From assembly GCA_020726505.1 (NCBI GenBank), contig JAHLEZ010000011.1, positions 1 through 64,000 of the forward strand: a stretch of DNA of 64,000 nt. Reading direction: 5' to 3'. A model generated the notes under the pieces. The model saw nothing but the letters and a program-made list of their open reading frames with translations. It was not told where the DNA came from and did not search any database. The position numbers and the translations under genes were made by a program. The DNA comes from Leptodontidium sp. MPI-SDFR-AT-0119. Its lineage: Eukaryota; Ascomycota; Leotiomycetes; Helotiales; Leptodontidiaceae. Below are positions 1 to 11,932 of this stretch, in pieces; positions within the stretch are counted from its first letter, which is position 1; every line of letters begins with the position of its first letter.

Positions 1-3000
1 CATAACCCCACCCGGTCTCCCGGGGGTTCGACTTTATCTTAAGCTCCGAAGAGCCCACTATCGTCAAGTCTGTGGACCTGTCTCGTAGGGCACGCGGCCC
101 CTTAGAGTTTGGCTGCGGATAGTCCCTGCTTAAGCGTTCTTACCATCCCCAGGGTCGTTAACCCGGTGCGCACTCCCCTTTCGGGGTAGCTGCGGTAGCT
201 TAAGATTTAACAGGACGTCCCCGAACAATTTGATAGTGTCGCCCTTCAGTAGGAGGACTAGGTGTACCTCTCGGCAACCTCTCAACCACCTAGTAGAGTT
301 CCTTAATGGTTCGATTAGTCTTTCGCCCCTATAAGCAAATTTGACGATCGATTTGCAAGTCAGAACCGCCGCGAGCCTCCACTAAATTTGCAGAGCTTAA
401 GATATCCACCTTGAAGTGTTTGTCGTATCTATTGATTATCGTCAACTGTTCTGCAGACTCGTACTTGCTCTGCTCTGGCCTCCCCCTCTCGCAATCGCAG
501 AGATCCGGCAATTCTAACATTAGGGCCCACGGCCTGTCCCCTCCCATAGCCATCCTTGTAGAATAAATCTGCGCCTATTGTGTGAAATTTAGAAAAAGGT
601 TCATCTGTTGGCGTCTATTATCGCGTTGATAGTGTTAGACGGAGGGGTGAATGGTCTGGGTGACTAGGGACGGTAAGAAGCCCCAAGCCCTTTGTTCGAG
701 GAAGGAGGTGAAGATTATCCCGAGGTCTCGCATTAGTACTTGGTCTCAGTAGCTTTGCATACTTCCCTGGTGATCTTGAGCCTATGGTCTCGTGAGATTC
801 ATCTCTTGAATGCGTGGAAGCTGTGCGGACCTGAATCCTCCTTGTTGGTGGTTCTCGGAGGATGTAATATCGGATTGGTATCGCAGGCTGGCTTGATGGC
901 GATGTTCGATAAGAGGTTCGGCGTATGGAGAGACTGTAATACGTCTGTGGTATAAATTGAAGGTTTGAACCTTGCGAGATTGAGGGCGGAGAAGGGGGCA
1001 CAACAATGTTGAAAAGATTTAGACTAGTTTGTTTACTTTAGGTCCCGCGATCCATGTTCGGTTGAATTCTTATCTCAGAGTCCAGGTGAGTACTCCTCCT
1101 GCTCGTGGAATTCATGACGGATGCGAGATGCGACTAGGTCGGAGCTTGTGTAGAGATGGGAGACGCGGGCTGATCCGTCCGTTTCTGTGGGCCTGGAGGT
1201 GCGCTTTTGTTTACGTTGCTGCCGGCTAGTCATTCCTAGGAACATAACTCTACCTTAACGCGTGTCTCCAGCAGTAAAAGAAGAAGATCCATTGCTGTGT
1301 TGTTGAGTGTATATCCAATGCATGTGGAATTGGTAAATAGGAGTAAATCTGGAGCCTGGAGATTTGCAGGTGTTGGGAGGAGCAGTGAAGTCAACTAGTC
1401 ATCAATTTGAACAGTCACATTGGGAAGTCAACGGGAGGAAATGATGTATAAGAATTGATTCCAAGTCTACAGATGCCTTCAAGCCAATCGCGTGGAAAGC
1501 AAAACGGAGACATGTCGGGGAGGGAGCAAAACAAAGGGAAACGCAAAAGGCAAAAGGATATGTTAATGACGGAATGTCGCCTAACTCCATTGCCAATCTC
1601 TATGGAATAGAAGACGGTATCAGGAAAAGGCTGGTTGCTTTGACTGCACCATTGCAAGTCCAATTCCACAAGGAGAAGAACATTTGCTCTGATGAGGCTT
1701 TCCGGTCAACCTGGTATGCTCTCGTTAGCAGGGCTTCTGTCAAAGTATCTCTCTGTACCAATTTCTGAAGTCTCAAAATTCTATCGAACCCGGCGCTCAG
1801 GAGGTAAAGCCCCGCTTTCCCTAGTTCCTGACGGACCGGTTTGCAATCGAGGAAGATGATTGAGACTTCGAGCTGAGACGCAAGGGGGGTGAATCTACTT
1901 CGCCAATAACATCCACTGGTTCTTTGGCTCAGGAATTCCAAAATCACCCTCTCCCTGATCGATCAATCTCAGCCCCAAGAACCCGAGGGCTCAAGGGAAG
2001 GAGAAAGAAAGATCGTTTTGATCGGTGTCACGATCTCGATGAGCGAACCCAAAGAGAAAGATCCAAAGATCGATAGCCAACATTCCCCACAAAAGCCAAC
2101 AACCACTGGGTTGGGATGCGACCTTGCGTCTCGTCGGTAGTGACAATTACGCACACGAAAGCCTTTTATTACGCCATGCGGTAAGGGAGGATATGGTTCA
2201 CGCTGGAATCCTCCCCACGAACCAGCAGTAGCACCTAGCGCGTACTAAGGAGGGCGGCCTTTTTTGGCAATCGTGGCTCACCACCGTGCTCGGAAGAAAA
2301 GAGGCACTCACTTTGTCTGTTGCTTGGGGAAGACCACCTCCAGACGTGTAGGAAGGTGATCTCCATAGTTGAGGTTGACGCGTCATGGGTGACAGAAGGT
2401 GAGGTGATGGAGAAAGTGAGATGCTGAGCGGTGGTGGAGATGAATATGGAAAGAATGGAGGAGAGATGTGATAAAAAGCAGCAGTTACATAAGTAGAGTG
2501 TCAAAGAGATAGAGGAGGGGTGACGATGTTGATGTTGACGCGCTGGGGAGTTGAGAATTGAGCAAAAGGTTGTGTTGACGGGGAGGGAGCTCCCTCTTAA
2601 GTACTTCGCGAGGAGCGACGATAAACGCAATCACCGCCTAGCATGATTTGGGTCTAGCGCTGGTTCTCGCCAAAAGTGAAGCCATCGTGAAGTTCATGAA
2701 GCTCTCTGATTGGCTGCAGGTGGTTGATTTCGCCGGGCCGGGGGGTCGCCGACGTAAACAAACAAGACAAACATGAATCAAACATGCAAATCATCACGTG
2801 GTGATGCAAACATGTTAGGGAGGAACTATTCTGGTTTAAGCCTTTAGCAATTCTGAAGACAGTGACGTAGTATATCGGCATATTTGTAGGTTTGGGGAGC
2901 CGCGGACGGGAACAAGGCTTTGTTTACTCTGGGCATGGGTTTCCCGGCTTCTACCAGCACCACCATATGGACAATCCGCCCCCGCCCCCCCCCCCCCTCC

Positions 3001-3462
3001 TCGTTCGTTTTTCTCCTGATCAAGCCGTTTATCTTCATACAGTGCCTTGGAATCAAGATCCGTATTTGCGTTTTGGCATTCAATGTTTGTATTTGTTGAT
3101 GCCAAGCAATAAGCGAGGAAGTGGTCTATACAAATTTTGAATCTGCATGTGAAGGGAAGCATCGTGCATATCCAACAAAGAACAAGCGCTCGCCTAGATC
3201 TGCAAAGCTGCGTACTTTCGTTCTACTGCAAACAAGGGCTCCGATTCATTTATTCCAAATCTCAGGCCCCAGAGTCCTCTTCCTTCCTCGTTCCATTTTC
3301 TCAACTACGAGATTTTCCTTTCGCGGACGAAAGTGGAAGAGAAGTCCTTCAGACATTCTGAACCAAGTTTCCACAAGTAACTCGCAGTTTTGCCAAGTAT
3401 CACTCTACCACGGCACCCACATTCCTCCAACCCAGCTGCCCCAGCCGAAGAAATCGCCCGAC
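1..3462. other. Gene-free left edge
   Basis: No convincing protein gene is visible on either strand over about 3.4 kb. Open stretches are short, overlap in several frames and lack recognisable domains. Apart from the rRNA-like fragment at 308-386, the only marked feature is a C-rich run near 2980-2997 with 13 consecutive C. The last few hundred bases (about 3200-3460) are pyrimidine-rich and probably hold the promoter and 5' UTR of the acidic protein starting at 3463. Confidence 0.5.
308..386 (-). rRNA. Isolated 28S (LSU) rRNA-like fragment
   Basis: Read on the minus strand, these about 80 bases carry the conserved LSU core that runs from GTGGAGGCTCG through GCAAATCGATCGTC to TAGGGGCGAAAGACTAATC. 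From memory of fungal 25S/28S sequence it matches with only a few differences. Similarity decays quickly on both sides: the expected continuation (CTAGTAGCTGGTTCC on the sense strand) is only vaguely recognisable near 270-305, and nothing rRNA-like is evident further out. It therefore looks like a displaced or degenerate rDNA piece and not a working rRNA gene. It is too long for a snoRNA guide element. The family match is recalled, not computed. Confidence 0.6.
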
Positions 3463-3966
3463 ATGGCATCGACCTCCAGCACGGCACGAAGCAATTCCCG
3501 ACCTACCGAACAAAAATTCCAGGACAGATCATCGAAGGGAGATCGCATCTCATCTCCTCTAATAAGCAAGGTTATTGGCGTCGAAAGCAATTCTACTGAA
3601 GCAGAAGGCGATACATGGGACGATGACTTCGAGGATGTAAAGGAGGTGGTCTTCGAGCCCTCGACATTCCCAGCAAATGAAGATTCGGCGGACGAGGAAG
3701 CTGACGAAGAAGAAGGTGAAGAAGACGAGAGTACTGTCACGACTCATGTCTACCTGAAGGGAAACGAAGCTTCAGAGGGCAATGCGGAGGCTGGGGATCG
3801 TGCGATAAAGAGCGTTGAGCGCGCAGATGACGATACAAACGGGGATGATGATGGCGAGGATGATGAAATGCAGGAGCAGGAGGGAGAAGAGGGTTCGAGT
3901 ATGGAGGCAAGACGGATGATGAGGAGCATGAGTCCAAGTCCGCAGCCACCACCGGTCCATAATTGA
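3463..3966 (+). CDS. Acidic low-complexity hypothetical protein
   Basis: A 167-residue single-exon ORF. The ATG at 3463 (context gacATGGC) is preferred to the upstream open frame from 3121, which has no ATG of its own near its start and reads as UTR-like sequence. The N-terminus is Ser/Thr-rich (MASTSSTARSNSRP). A short patch WDDDFEDVKEVVFEPS follows near residue 47, then long Glu/Asp runs, and the end is MRSMSPSPQPPPVHN. There are no membrane segments or catalytic motifs. It is predicted to be disordered and probably soluble or nuclear. I do not recognise the family and the function is unknown. Confidence 0.6.
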   Translation: MASTSSTARSNSRPTEQKFQDRSSKGDRISSPLISKVIGVESNSTEAEGDTWDDDFEDVKEVVFEPSTFPANEDSADEEADEEEGEEDESTVTTHVYLKGNEASEGNAEAGDRAIKSVERADDDTNGDDDGEDDEMQEQEGEEGSSMEARRMMRSMSPSPQPPPVHN

Positions 3967-4354
3967 TGATACCTAGGTTTGGAAATTGGGTAGATGGACT
4001 TCGGACTTCGTTTGGAGATGCCTCGGATGGCGTTTGCATTTTTGTTTGGAGAAAACATCTAAAGTAATGGCAAGAATTAAAACTTTTGTTGGAATTATGT
4101 ATTTATTTCTTGAAATGCCGCTGAGCAGAGAGGGAAAGCTTTGATAAACTTTGGAAAGAGGTGCAGGCGGTCGTGCCTTCCACAACAACTGCCAAATTCC
4201 TCCAAAAACATTTCATATTTCACAAATCATCGATATCAGGAGAAACTACTACATTGTTCTACAAACACTGACCACCAATCAAAACAACATATAATTATCA
4301 CAGCATAGTTAAGAGCAACCTAGACCAACCACCACTTCAACGTTCTACTCCCAC

Positions 4355-6704
4355 ATGGCCGACCCAGACCGTCCAATCCCCACAATCGAGAGCCCAACCA
4401 CCTTCTTGTTTCCACCAGGAGAAACCAAAGATGGAGAAAGGAATCCTCGGCCAAGTTCATCGCCTAGTGATGTCAGTGGTACCACCTTTCTGCGGGGAGT
4501 ATATACTCGGATAGGTCCGACACACCTGCGAGTCCAAGACAGCAGAATGCCAGGCTCGCCAACAGAAACGACCACCCAACGAGAGTTCCAGCTGGATTCG
4601 AAAGACATGAGCCCGCTATGGGCATCATGTCGTCAACATCGTAGCGAAGCAGAGATCCAGGATCCCCTGGACCCTCGATGATGGCACCTGATTCAAGTCT
4701 TATTCAAGACTCTACTTCGGGGACTGCTGCAGTATCAGTTCGAAATGCATCTGCCTTTGAGACGAACAGGCGCAAAACAACAGTCCTGACATCTGTTGAT
4801 CCTGGTACCGTTGTTTCAAGTCGCCAATCTCTTCATCTGAGTGAAAACAAGAGTAGGAATCGACCCAAGGCAGGCTGCCTGACCTGCCAAAAGAGGAAGT
4901 TCAAATGTGACGGAAAGAAGCCCCAGTGTCTTGATTGTATTAAAGGTAAAAGAGAGTGCATCTTTCAGGAGCAGGTGACAGAGAATCAAGGCAAACACCA
5001 ACTAGATTTGAAAGAGTCGAACTCTCATGGATCTGAGACCTCGAACAGTGGTGGCGATAACTCCTCCTTTGCGGGTAAGACTACATCCCCACGAGCGAGT
5101 GCGAGCGTTTTTGGGCCTACGCAAAGATCTACATATGGACAACCAACAGTGAACTATCATGCACCACGGGATTCTTTGAGTACATCTAGCAAAAAGGCAT
5201 CCAAGTCTCAAAATCCGCGACCCAGCTTCAATGAACAGACTGAAACAGCAGTACAGCGAGATTCTGCGGGCTTTGGAGCAGAAAACCAGGGAAGACCACT
5301 GTTGACACCTCAACATGCTCAATACAGTAATGCAATTTTAGCAAAACATTCTTCTTCTAATGCAAGTTCATCGAATCGACCACATCCAGGAAGGATCTCA
5401 AAAACCGACCCAGCAAATAACGAAGATGGAGACACCACAGACGAAGAAGTGCCCAAACTCATTCCCCGCCACAATCAACACTTAAGAGCAGACAAACTCG
5501 AAGACTCGATTGCTTACCCCCAGAGCAAGCATCATTCACCTCGATCATCCCAAGGCAAAGAGACACCGTCACCGCCACATACTGAAGAGGTTGATGATCC
5601 AGAAACGGGCGATCGGACTATTTCATGGCTCCGAGAAAAACCACAGCTGCACCCCAGTAACACACAATGTCAAGATCCGAGCCTCGACGACCCAACGGGC
5701 ACTCCATCTGACCCTGAAGCGAACCGTGACGCAACAGTTTCCCTCACCGAAGCATCGACCGAATTGTCTGCTCCCTCGGTAGGTTTGGTTTCCAATGCGG
5801 ATTCATCAGAGTATGACACAGACGTCACTCCACCAACTCTCGTCCCTGCTGATAGTCACCGACTTCAAATTGACATGCCGCGCAGCTGTAGACCTTATCT
5901 TCAAGGGACCGAATACAACGGGATCTCCAAGCTAGTGGCTTGCTATTTCCACCTCCAGAGGAGGAAAGCACCCAGGAACAGGACTTTAGGGACAGATTGG
6001 CTGAGCATCAGGCACGTAATTTGTGTGAGATTGATATGTGTGGGAGAGGCGAGAGTTTAGTTTGGCCCAAAGATGAAGGCGAGGGGAGTGAAGAAAGGAA
6101 GGAAGAAAGGAGGGAGAAACGACTAACGGCGAGGTTATTGAGGAAAATGCTTAATGAGCAGAACGAGCTGGATATGAAAAATGTGCAGGAAAAACGCCTG
6201 GAAACAATCAGGGAAGGAAGCGATGAGGAAGGTGAGGAGAGCAAGATAGATTTCGAAAAGGACTCTTTAAATACGGTTCGTGGCAAGGTCGTTGCGAAGC
6301 CAAGGATTGTCGAACTCTTATTCAGCGATGGTATGGGTACGAATATGCGAGTGGAGGTATTGAACACGTATAGATTCATTACGGAGCCTGGAACAGAGGC
6401 TGTCAGAGAGCCCAGCGCCGATCCGGACACCGACCCTGGTGCGGTTCCTCCGTTTCCACTGAGTCCGATGATGAGAGATAGTGAGAGGGCAGAAGATGGT
6501 GATGGGGACGTGGACATGAAGGATCATGGAGGTGAAGTGGGGAGGACAGAGAGTGTGAAATCTGGTGGAAAAAGACGACCTGCCTCTGATTCTCAAGAGA
6601 AAAAGAGTGAGAACAGACCAGAGAAGAAGAGAAGAAGTGAGGATGGAACTGGTGACGGTGATGGCCGGAGTGAAGGTACCGTTTGGGGTAACAGTGTGTC
6701 TTGA
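4355..6704 (+). CDS. Zn(II)2Cys6 transcription factor
   Basis: The N-terminal region holds a complete binuclear zinc cluster with spacing C-x2-C-x6-C-x6-C-x2-C-x6-C (first Cys 67 residues from the Met at 4678). This is the DNA-binding module of fungal Gal4-type regulators. A Ser/Thr/Pro-rich linker follows, then an acidic, Lys/Arg-rich C-terminus with nuclear-signal-like KKRR patches. An apparent frame break near 5890 is resolved by an intron at 5779-5891 (GTAGGT...CTGTAG) that keeps phase 0. The start is uncertain. An upstream exon from ATG 4355 (MADPDRPIPTIESPT) can be joined in phase by an intron at about 4499-4644. If that is wrong, translation starts at 4678. No classical fungal TF middle-homology region was recognised. 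The target genes are unknown. Confidence 0.72.
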
Positions 6705-7043
6705 TGATGGTTGATGACGGCAAAGAGGAAAATGTGATCAGGGTATGCGGTTGAGGAGTTTGAGCGTGCCTAGATAGTCTCAGTATACGATTTGGATTGC
6801 TCATAGGGGCTCAAGTCTCGCTCAATCCCCTAGACTTGCACGGATGGCTTCTCCCTGGTAGTCGAAGTCCCTACCTACACAGGTCGTCACCCTGCAGGCA
6901 TAGCGAACAGAATTAAACACGACAAGTGTGTAATAGGATGTCCGAGACGAAGAAAAAAGTGGTGGCAGTTTTGCATTAAAGAATTGTAAGTACTGGGGAA
7001 GGCTACTTGCAGAGATATGCTCCTTGGGACTCTTGAGGACCAT
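6705..7043. other. Short intergenic stretch
   Basis: No coding signal was seen. It probably contains the 3' UTR of the zinc-cluster gene ending at 6704. Confidence 0.4.
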
Positions 7044-7262
7044 TCAGAGCCACGTTTGTTTTCTCTCTTCTCTCTCTGGTGAATTGGCCGCGATCAATCT
7101 GTAATAGAGAACTAACACAGAGCTGAGAATGTGGAAGGCGAGTGAGTGTGCTAGAAGATTCCTCTGATCCCCGAGTCCAATCGCCAATGCTTCTGTGGCA
7201 TGCCAGCTGCCCGGTTGCATTTTCGATGCATTTTCGACCAACTGGTCGACAGATGTAGTCAT
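7044..7262 (-). CDS. Possible small membrane protein
   Basis: A 72-residue ORF beginning MTTSVDQLVENASKMQ, with one hydrophobic segment near residues 38-58 (AFHILSSVLVLYYRLIAA) and a charged tail. It has a proper ATG (tcaaATGAC), and a TATA-like octamer lies about 63 bp upstream on the same strand (7325-7332). No homologue is recognised. It may be a genuine short orphan or chance. Confidence 0.3.
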   Translation of the reverse strand: MTTSVDQLVENASKMQPGSWHATEALAIGLGDQRNLLAHSLAFHILSSVLVLYYRLIAANSPEREERKQTWL

Positions 7263-7324
7263 TTGACCCTAAAGTCTTCTCGAGGCAAGTTCGCTGAAAA
7301 TTTTAGCTTTAAACTGCTATCTAC

Positions 7325-7332
7325 TATATATA
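7325..7332 (-). promoter_or_regulatory. TATA-like element
   Basis: TATATATA lies about 63 bp upstream of the small ORF starting at 7262 on the minus strand. The octamer is palindromic, so orientation is inferred from the nearest ORF. The + strand zinc-knuckle gene starts 450 bp away, which is further than usual. Confidence 0.3.
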
Positions 7333-7784
7333 GGGTGGCTAGAGAGGTGCGAATTGCCGCTGATGTTTGTACTTGAGGGGTGGGACATGAAATCCAGGCT
7401 AGTGATTAAGCGAGGGAACAAAGGGGAGTCAACACCTGGATGCTTTCTTTACAGGGAATACAGCCCGGGTTTGAAACCTGGAATTCATTTTGCTTCAGTT
7501 TGAATTTGATCTACTGCTAAGTATATGAGGTGAAATGTTCGAGGTTGTTTGCTTATCTCTTCGTTCAGGTAGGAAAGCGAATAGCTTCTGAAACCCTTAC
7601 CCAGGCTGTTAACCATCAACATTTTCCTGTCGCAATAATATGACTCGATCGAACAAAGCGCTAGCCTCAATCTGGTATTCGCTTCTAGTCCCATTACTTC
7701 AACATGCCTACATAGAGCGCGCTTTAATTTCCAAGTTCTCGAATTGGAGCAAAGAACCACCGGATAGCGATACCATCCAGCATC

Positions 7785-10401
7785 ATGTCGTACACTTCGC
7801 AAATGCCATTCATGCGCACGAAAGCCACAGAGGATGGTATCGTAGTGAATGACATCTTGAAATACTATCGAGTCTCTCTCCTTCGCGCGCAGGTAAGACT
7901 CGACCTCGACTTGAGTGGGCAGCTGTATGTCGCCGAACATCAAACATGGGCTTCTTTCTGTGAGTTTACTCTTCTTCAATTTGAGATCAAGAGTTTCTAA
8001 TTGATACAAAGGGCCCGGGGAGCCATTTCCAGGCATTGACCCTCGTGCTCAAGTTCAGGTTCCTGCGCGAACACCCACGACAGCCCCAGCCGCAGCCCTT
8101 GTTGTGGGCGAGAGGGAGACAACAACATGCTCTACGATATTGAAAGAGATTTCGATACAACGTAGTCCAAGCTTTCCTCTCAACAACGAGCCTCAATCAG
8201 CAACTCCTACCAAGTCTCCGTCTGTGTCCCAAGAGTCCGAGGTCATTGGAAGACGTAACAGCAACAGAAAACTAGTGCATGAGCACGCGAGGAATCGAGA
8301 AAGCCAAGAGAATGGCCAAGAGCGCCAGACTAGCGAGAAACCACTTGAGGAATACAAGAGAAGCGCCGAAGACAACATCTCTACGCATCTGCCAACATCA
8401 CCACCCACCCCCTCACCAGCCTCAAAGCCTGACACCACGATCTGTGGGAACTGCTCCGAAGTTGGCCACAGTCTCGCAGATTGCACGCATAACATCGACG
8501 AGTACGGTTTCCTGAATGGCTGTCCGCGGTGCAACACGCGTGAGCATAATTACGCAGACTGCCTACGCCCGAAACAAAACCATGATAACTTCTACTACTT
8601 GATTTCCAAGCGTCATGGAAGGCCTCCGCTTCGATGCTCCTGGGACTTCCGGACAGGCTATTGGGCTAAGTTTAAAGGGTATATGGATGGAAATGCTACC
8701 GAGGTGAAGAGACCGCAGACGGCGGCGTTTGCGAAGGAGAGGAGAGATAGTGGAGTGGTGCAGGCTTGGGATGAGATTGTTTTGGATCCGAGTTGGTATA
8801 AACCAAATGGTTGGGCGAATCATGTAGAAGATCAGGTCCATCCTTTGGATAAAGCACGCTCGAATGCTTCGCAGGTTGTGGATTTGAGTGGAAGTGAGGC
8901 ACCTGCAGATGATGGTTTGGTGCAGCAGAAGAGGAAGAGATCGGCTGATGGGTCAATGAAAGTTGATGAGTATGGGAGATTGGCTCGAGAGGAGTCGAGT
9001 GAGGGCTCCCCGGGTGCCGACACTGCCGAGTACGTGCAGAAAGGGTTTGGAACTTTTGGTCAGTCTCGAGACAATTCTCGAGACCGGTCTTCGAAGCCTA
9101 CGATGCAGCCCTGGAAAAGAAACAGGCAGGCTCAGAGAAGTCAAGACGAGCGATCCTGGAAGAAAAGGAGAGCCGAGGATCAGCGCAATGAAGGGCAGAG
9201 ACAAGGTGGAGGGACGAATCTATTGAATCATGGTACTTTCAATCCTCCAAGCGGTCCAAGGGGACAAGGCGGTATGGGAAATGGTCACAATGGCGGAGCC
9301 GGGAATAGATTTCAGCATGCAGAGTCCAATGATCCATTTCTTCAAATGGTGCCAGAGTATAGAAACGGATCAGTTCAGGGTTATGGGAATCTCCAAGAGC
9401 AAAGTCCTTCGTTCCAGCATCAGGGAGAACCTGGGCTTAATAGAGGAAGATATATCTTCCCCTCGTCAACTCCAGGACAGCACCCTCTCCACCTGCGGCA
9501 AGGTTTCGGAAATAGTCATCCTCAGCAAATCAGTCATTCCCAAATGACCACTTCGCACGTCGAACAACAAACACCAGTTTTGTACAATGCCGATAACAAC
9601 CCATTCCCGCCAATCTTTCCAACGAGACGGAATGGTGATGATACTCAGGCTAACCTGGGACCTGTACCAGGCTGGAAAACACCACGGAGACAAGGTAAGC
9701 CGGGACCCAACAACGGGCAAACGCACTTCTCTTTGCAGAACCAGAACAATGGAAACGGAGCAAACCCTCGACTTGAAGGGTTCAAAAACCAAAACCAAGG
9801 CCAACGCCAGATGACTGGACGAAGTCGTGGCCAAGGTCCAAGAGGCAGTTTCGGTCATCAAAATGGACAGCATACCCAAATATCTCATCAAGGAGAATTT
9901 CAAGCCAGAACAGAGGCTTTAACTCCTGCTCAGCCTCCCAGTCGCGCAGATATGCAAGTCGATGGATTACGAGCTCAAGCCGCACAGCGATTCAGTGGGT
10001 TCGGAACACAACATGGGATTGCACGTCCGACACCTTTGACACCTGGACCTATCAATACGGTAATTGGTGAGACTTCAGCTTTTCGTGGTCCGAATAATGG
10101 GGGCCAGAAAGATGCGTATGGAATGCAGAACAGCCATGGCGGGAATGGTCAGGGCAATCAACAGTTCAACGCTGGACCTCAACAGATGGCACAGCAGGGA
10201 CATCAGAGTAAGGGTCGTGCTGTACCGCAGGCTTTGCCTCTTGTACCACAACCTGGTTTGGCTGCGAATGCAGCAGGGTATTGTGCTAATTGTCGATCTT
10301 CTGGGCATGTTGCTGAGGAGTGTGGGGGTTCTTGTATCTTATGTCGTGCTGGTGGACACAAGGCGAGAGAGTGTCGGTTTTTTGGTCCGTCGGTACGATA
10401 G
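7785..10401 (+). CDS. CCHC zinc-knuckle protein, two knuckle pairs
   Basis: Two exons, 7785-7959 and 8012-10401, are joined by an intron with GTGAGT donor, CTAAT branch and AAAG acceptor. The phase matches exactly and gives 854 residues. Four C-x2-C-x4-H-x4-C zinc knuckles are visible, starting near Cys203, Cys229, Cys816 and Cys833. There is thus one adjacent pair near residue 200 and another at the extreme C-terminus. The roughly 580 residues between are disordered and rich in Gln, Gly, Asn and Arg-Gly. CCHC knuckles bind single-stranded nucleic acid, usually RNA, and the Q/G/N-rich linker resembles RNA-granule proteins. An RNA-binding role is therefore likely but inferred. There is no protease, RT or gag-like core, so I do not read it as a retroelement protein. 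Confidence 0.8.
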
Positions 10402-10766
10402 ATTAGGGATTTCTATGAGAGGCGGTTGATGGCAGATTTGGTTACTAATGTACCCTGGCCATCTTGAGGGAGAGAGATGATGGCTTTGGAAACACACGGG
10501 GTATTTCTTGCGCGAGGGTGAAGTGAGAGCAGAGACGAGGACCAGCATGGAAGGATTGCTTTTGGTGTACGAAAGGAAATCATGAAAGAAAATGAAGAAA
10601 GGCTATTCAATACTTGGAATTGTGATGTGAACTCGAAGAGTTGCAAGTGATTCAAGTTATGAAGGAGGAAACGAAGTGCTCGTCTAGAAAGCATAAATGT
10701 TTTGTCATAAAAGGGCCATCGGCCTTCTATCATATTCTTCTATGCACCCATTCGAAGCCTAATAAT
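10402..10766. other. Convergent 3' regions
   Basis: This 365-bp stretch lies between the zinc-knuckle gene (+) and the Gly/Tyr-rich gene (-), tail to tail. No coding or RNA feature was seen; it presumably holds both 3' UTRs. Confidence 0.5.
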
Positions 10767-11294
10767 TTACACGCGTCTCGTCTTGTTCCTCAACTCAGTC
10801 TCCGTATACCATCCAGCCTTATTCCCATCAGTATAACCAACCCCCGATCTACTTTCAGTCCTCGCCAGATTCCTCCTTTCCCTAGCCACACTCCTCGTCT
10901 TTCCCTTTTTACTTCTAGAACTCGGTCTCGATGGCGGACCTTGTACATACGAGTACCCTGGCGGTTGCGCATACACACCATCTCCCCCATATCCATATCC
11001 ATATCCAGTCCGTCCCTCAAATCCCCGCCCCTGAGTATAACTATCCACGTCCACATACACCTCGCCACCACCACCACCACCATACCCTCCTCTCACGGGT
11101 GGTGGTCCAGGTGGAGGTCCCCAATATCCCTGATCGTAGTTCCGATTCTGATCATAATATCTTGGAGGTCCCCCTTGATGATCGAGTGTGTTTTGAGAAG
11201 AGTTCGATGGATTGCCGTTACGGTTTCGAGAACGTTGCGTTCGAGCGACGGATTTGTCGATTGTTTTGAGTGCGTACATACCGCCTGATGCCAT
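10767..11294 (-). CDS. Gly/Tyr-rich hypothetical protein
   Basis: About 175 residues from the ATG at 11294 (MASGGMYALKTIDKS); an in-frame ATG at 11318 would add eight residues. The first 20 residues are mildly hydrophobic. A basic Arg/Asn stretch follows, then a low-complexity centre of repeated Tyr, Gly and Pro (YYDQNRNYDQGYWGPPPGPPP, then GGYGGGGGG), and an Arg/Lys/Ser-rich end with SRSKKGKTRSVARERRNLAR. The composition resembles small RNA-binding or membrane-associated Gly-rich proteins, but no family is recognised. The ORF is uninterrupted and its composition is unlike chance sequence. Confidence 0.55.
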   Translation of the reverse strand: MASGGMYALKTIDKSVARTQRSRNRNGNPSNSSQNTLDHQGGPPRYYDQNRNYDQGYWGPPPGPPPVRGGYGGGGGGEVYVDVDSYTQGRGFEGRTGYGYGYGGDGVYAQPPGYSYVQGPPSRPSSRSKKGKTRSVARERRNLARTESRSGVGYTDGNKAGWYTETELRNKTRRV

Positions 11295-11932
11295 GATGGC
11301 GAGTTGGATGAGACACATTGTTGGTGGTGGTGTGTTTTGTGTGTTTTTTTTGGGGGGCTGGGGCGGAGCGGGTTGGAGATGGACGGTGTGTTGGAGAGTC
11401 TCCGAGAAAGGGAGTTAGAAGGTGAGATCCAAAACTTGAAGTGAATAAATTACAGAGATGGAACTAGATGGGCAGGTATGACATTGGGAAAGAGATTTGA
11501 AGTTGTTAGCTGCGTGCAGAAGTCCAAGTTGGGATTCGGGTCAGCCGAGCGCTGTTCTCGCCACAAATGGCACGAAGTCACGGCATATGATGCGTAGAGC
11601 TTTCTGAAAGCAAACAAGAGAAATAATGCAAGTACTTTTTGATGGTTGAGATGTTTCGTGTCCTAAATTGGCTATCTAGAGCTCGTTACGTAGGTTTTCG
11701 TACGCGTGGTTGAGTAGCAGCTCGCAGCTCACGCGAAGCGAACCCAGAAGCGAAAATCACGATACAGGGTTCGTAGCGTACAAACAGATGTGTACTAGAC
11801 ATTTTATTGATTGGGACCAAAGTATCTATTTAACACTCTACTCTCGTAAATCATGCTTGAGCAGCTACTCGTGTACCTATGTATGTACTGTACCTGTGTC
11901 ACGCCGGCAGTGCTTTTACAAGCGGGGGCTGG
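11295..11932. other. Intergenic region
   Basis: About 640 bp between two minus-strand genes. It contains T/G-rich runs near 11330-11360 (promoter side of the Gly/Tyr-rich gene). No ORF with recognisable content was found. Confidence 0.45.

Noticed and set aside
5779..5945. Apparent frameshift in the first Zn2Cys6 gene
   Set aside because: An intron at 5779-5891 with GTAGGT donor and TAG acceptor restores the frame.
7485..8036. 183-codon minus-strand ORF
   Set aside because: It overlaps the spliced 5' exons of the zinc-knuckle gene and has no domain or ordered composition.
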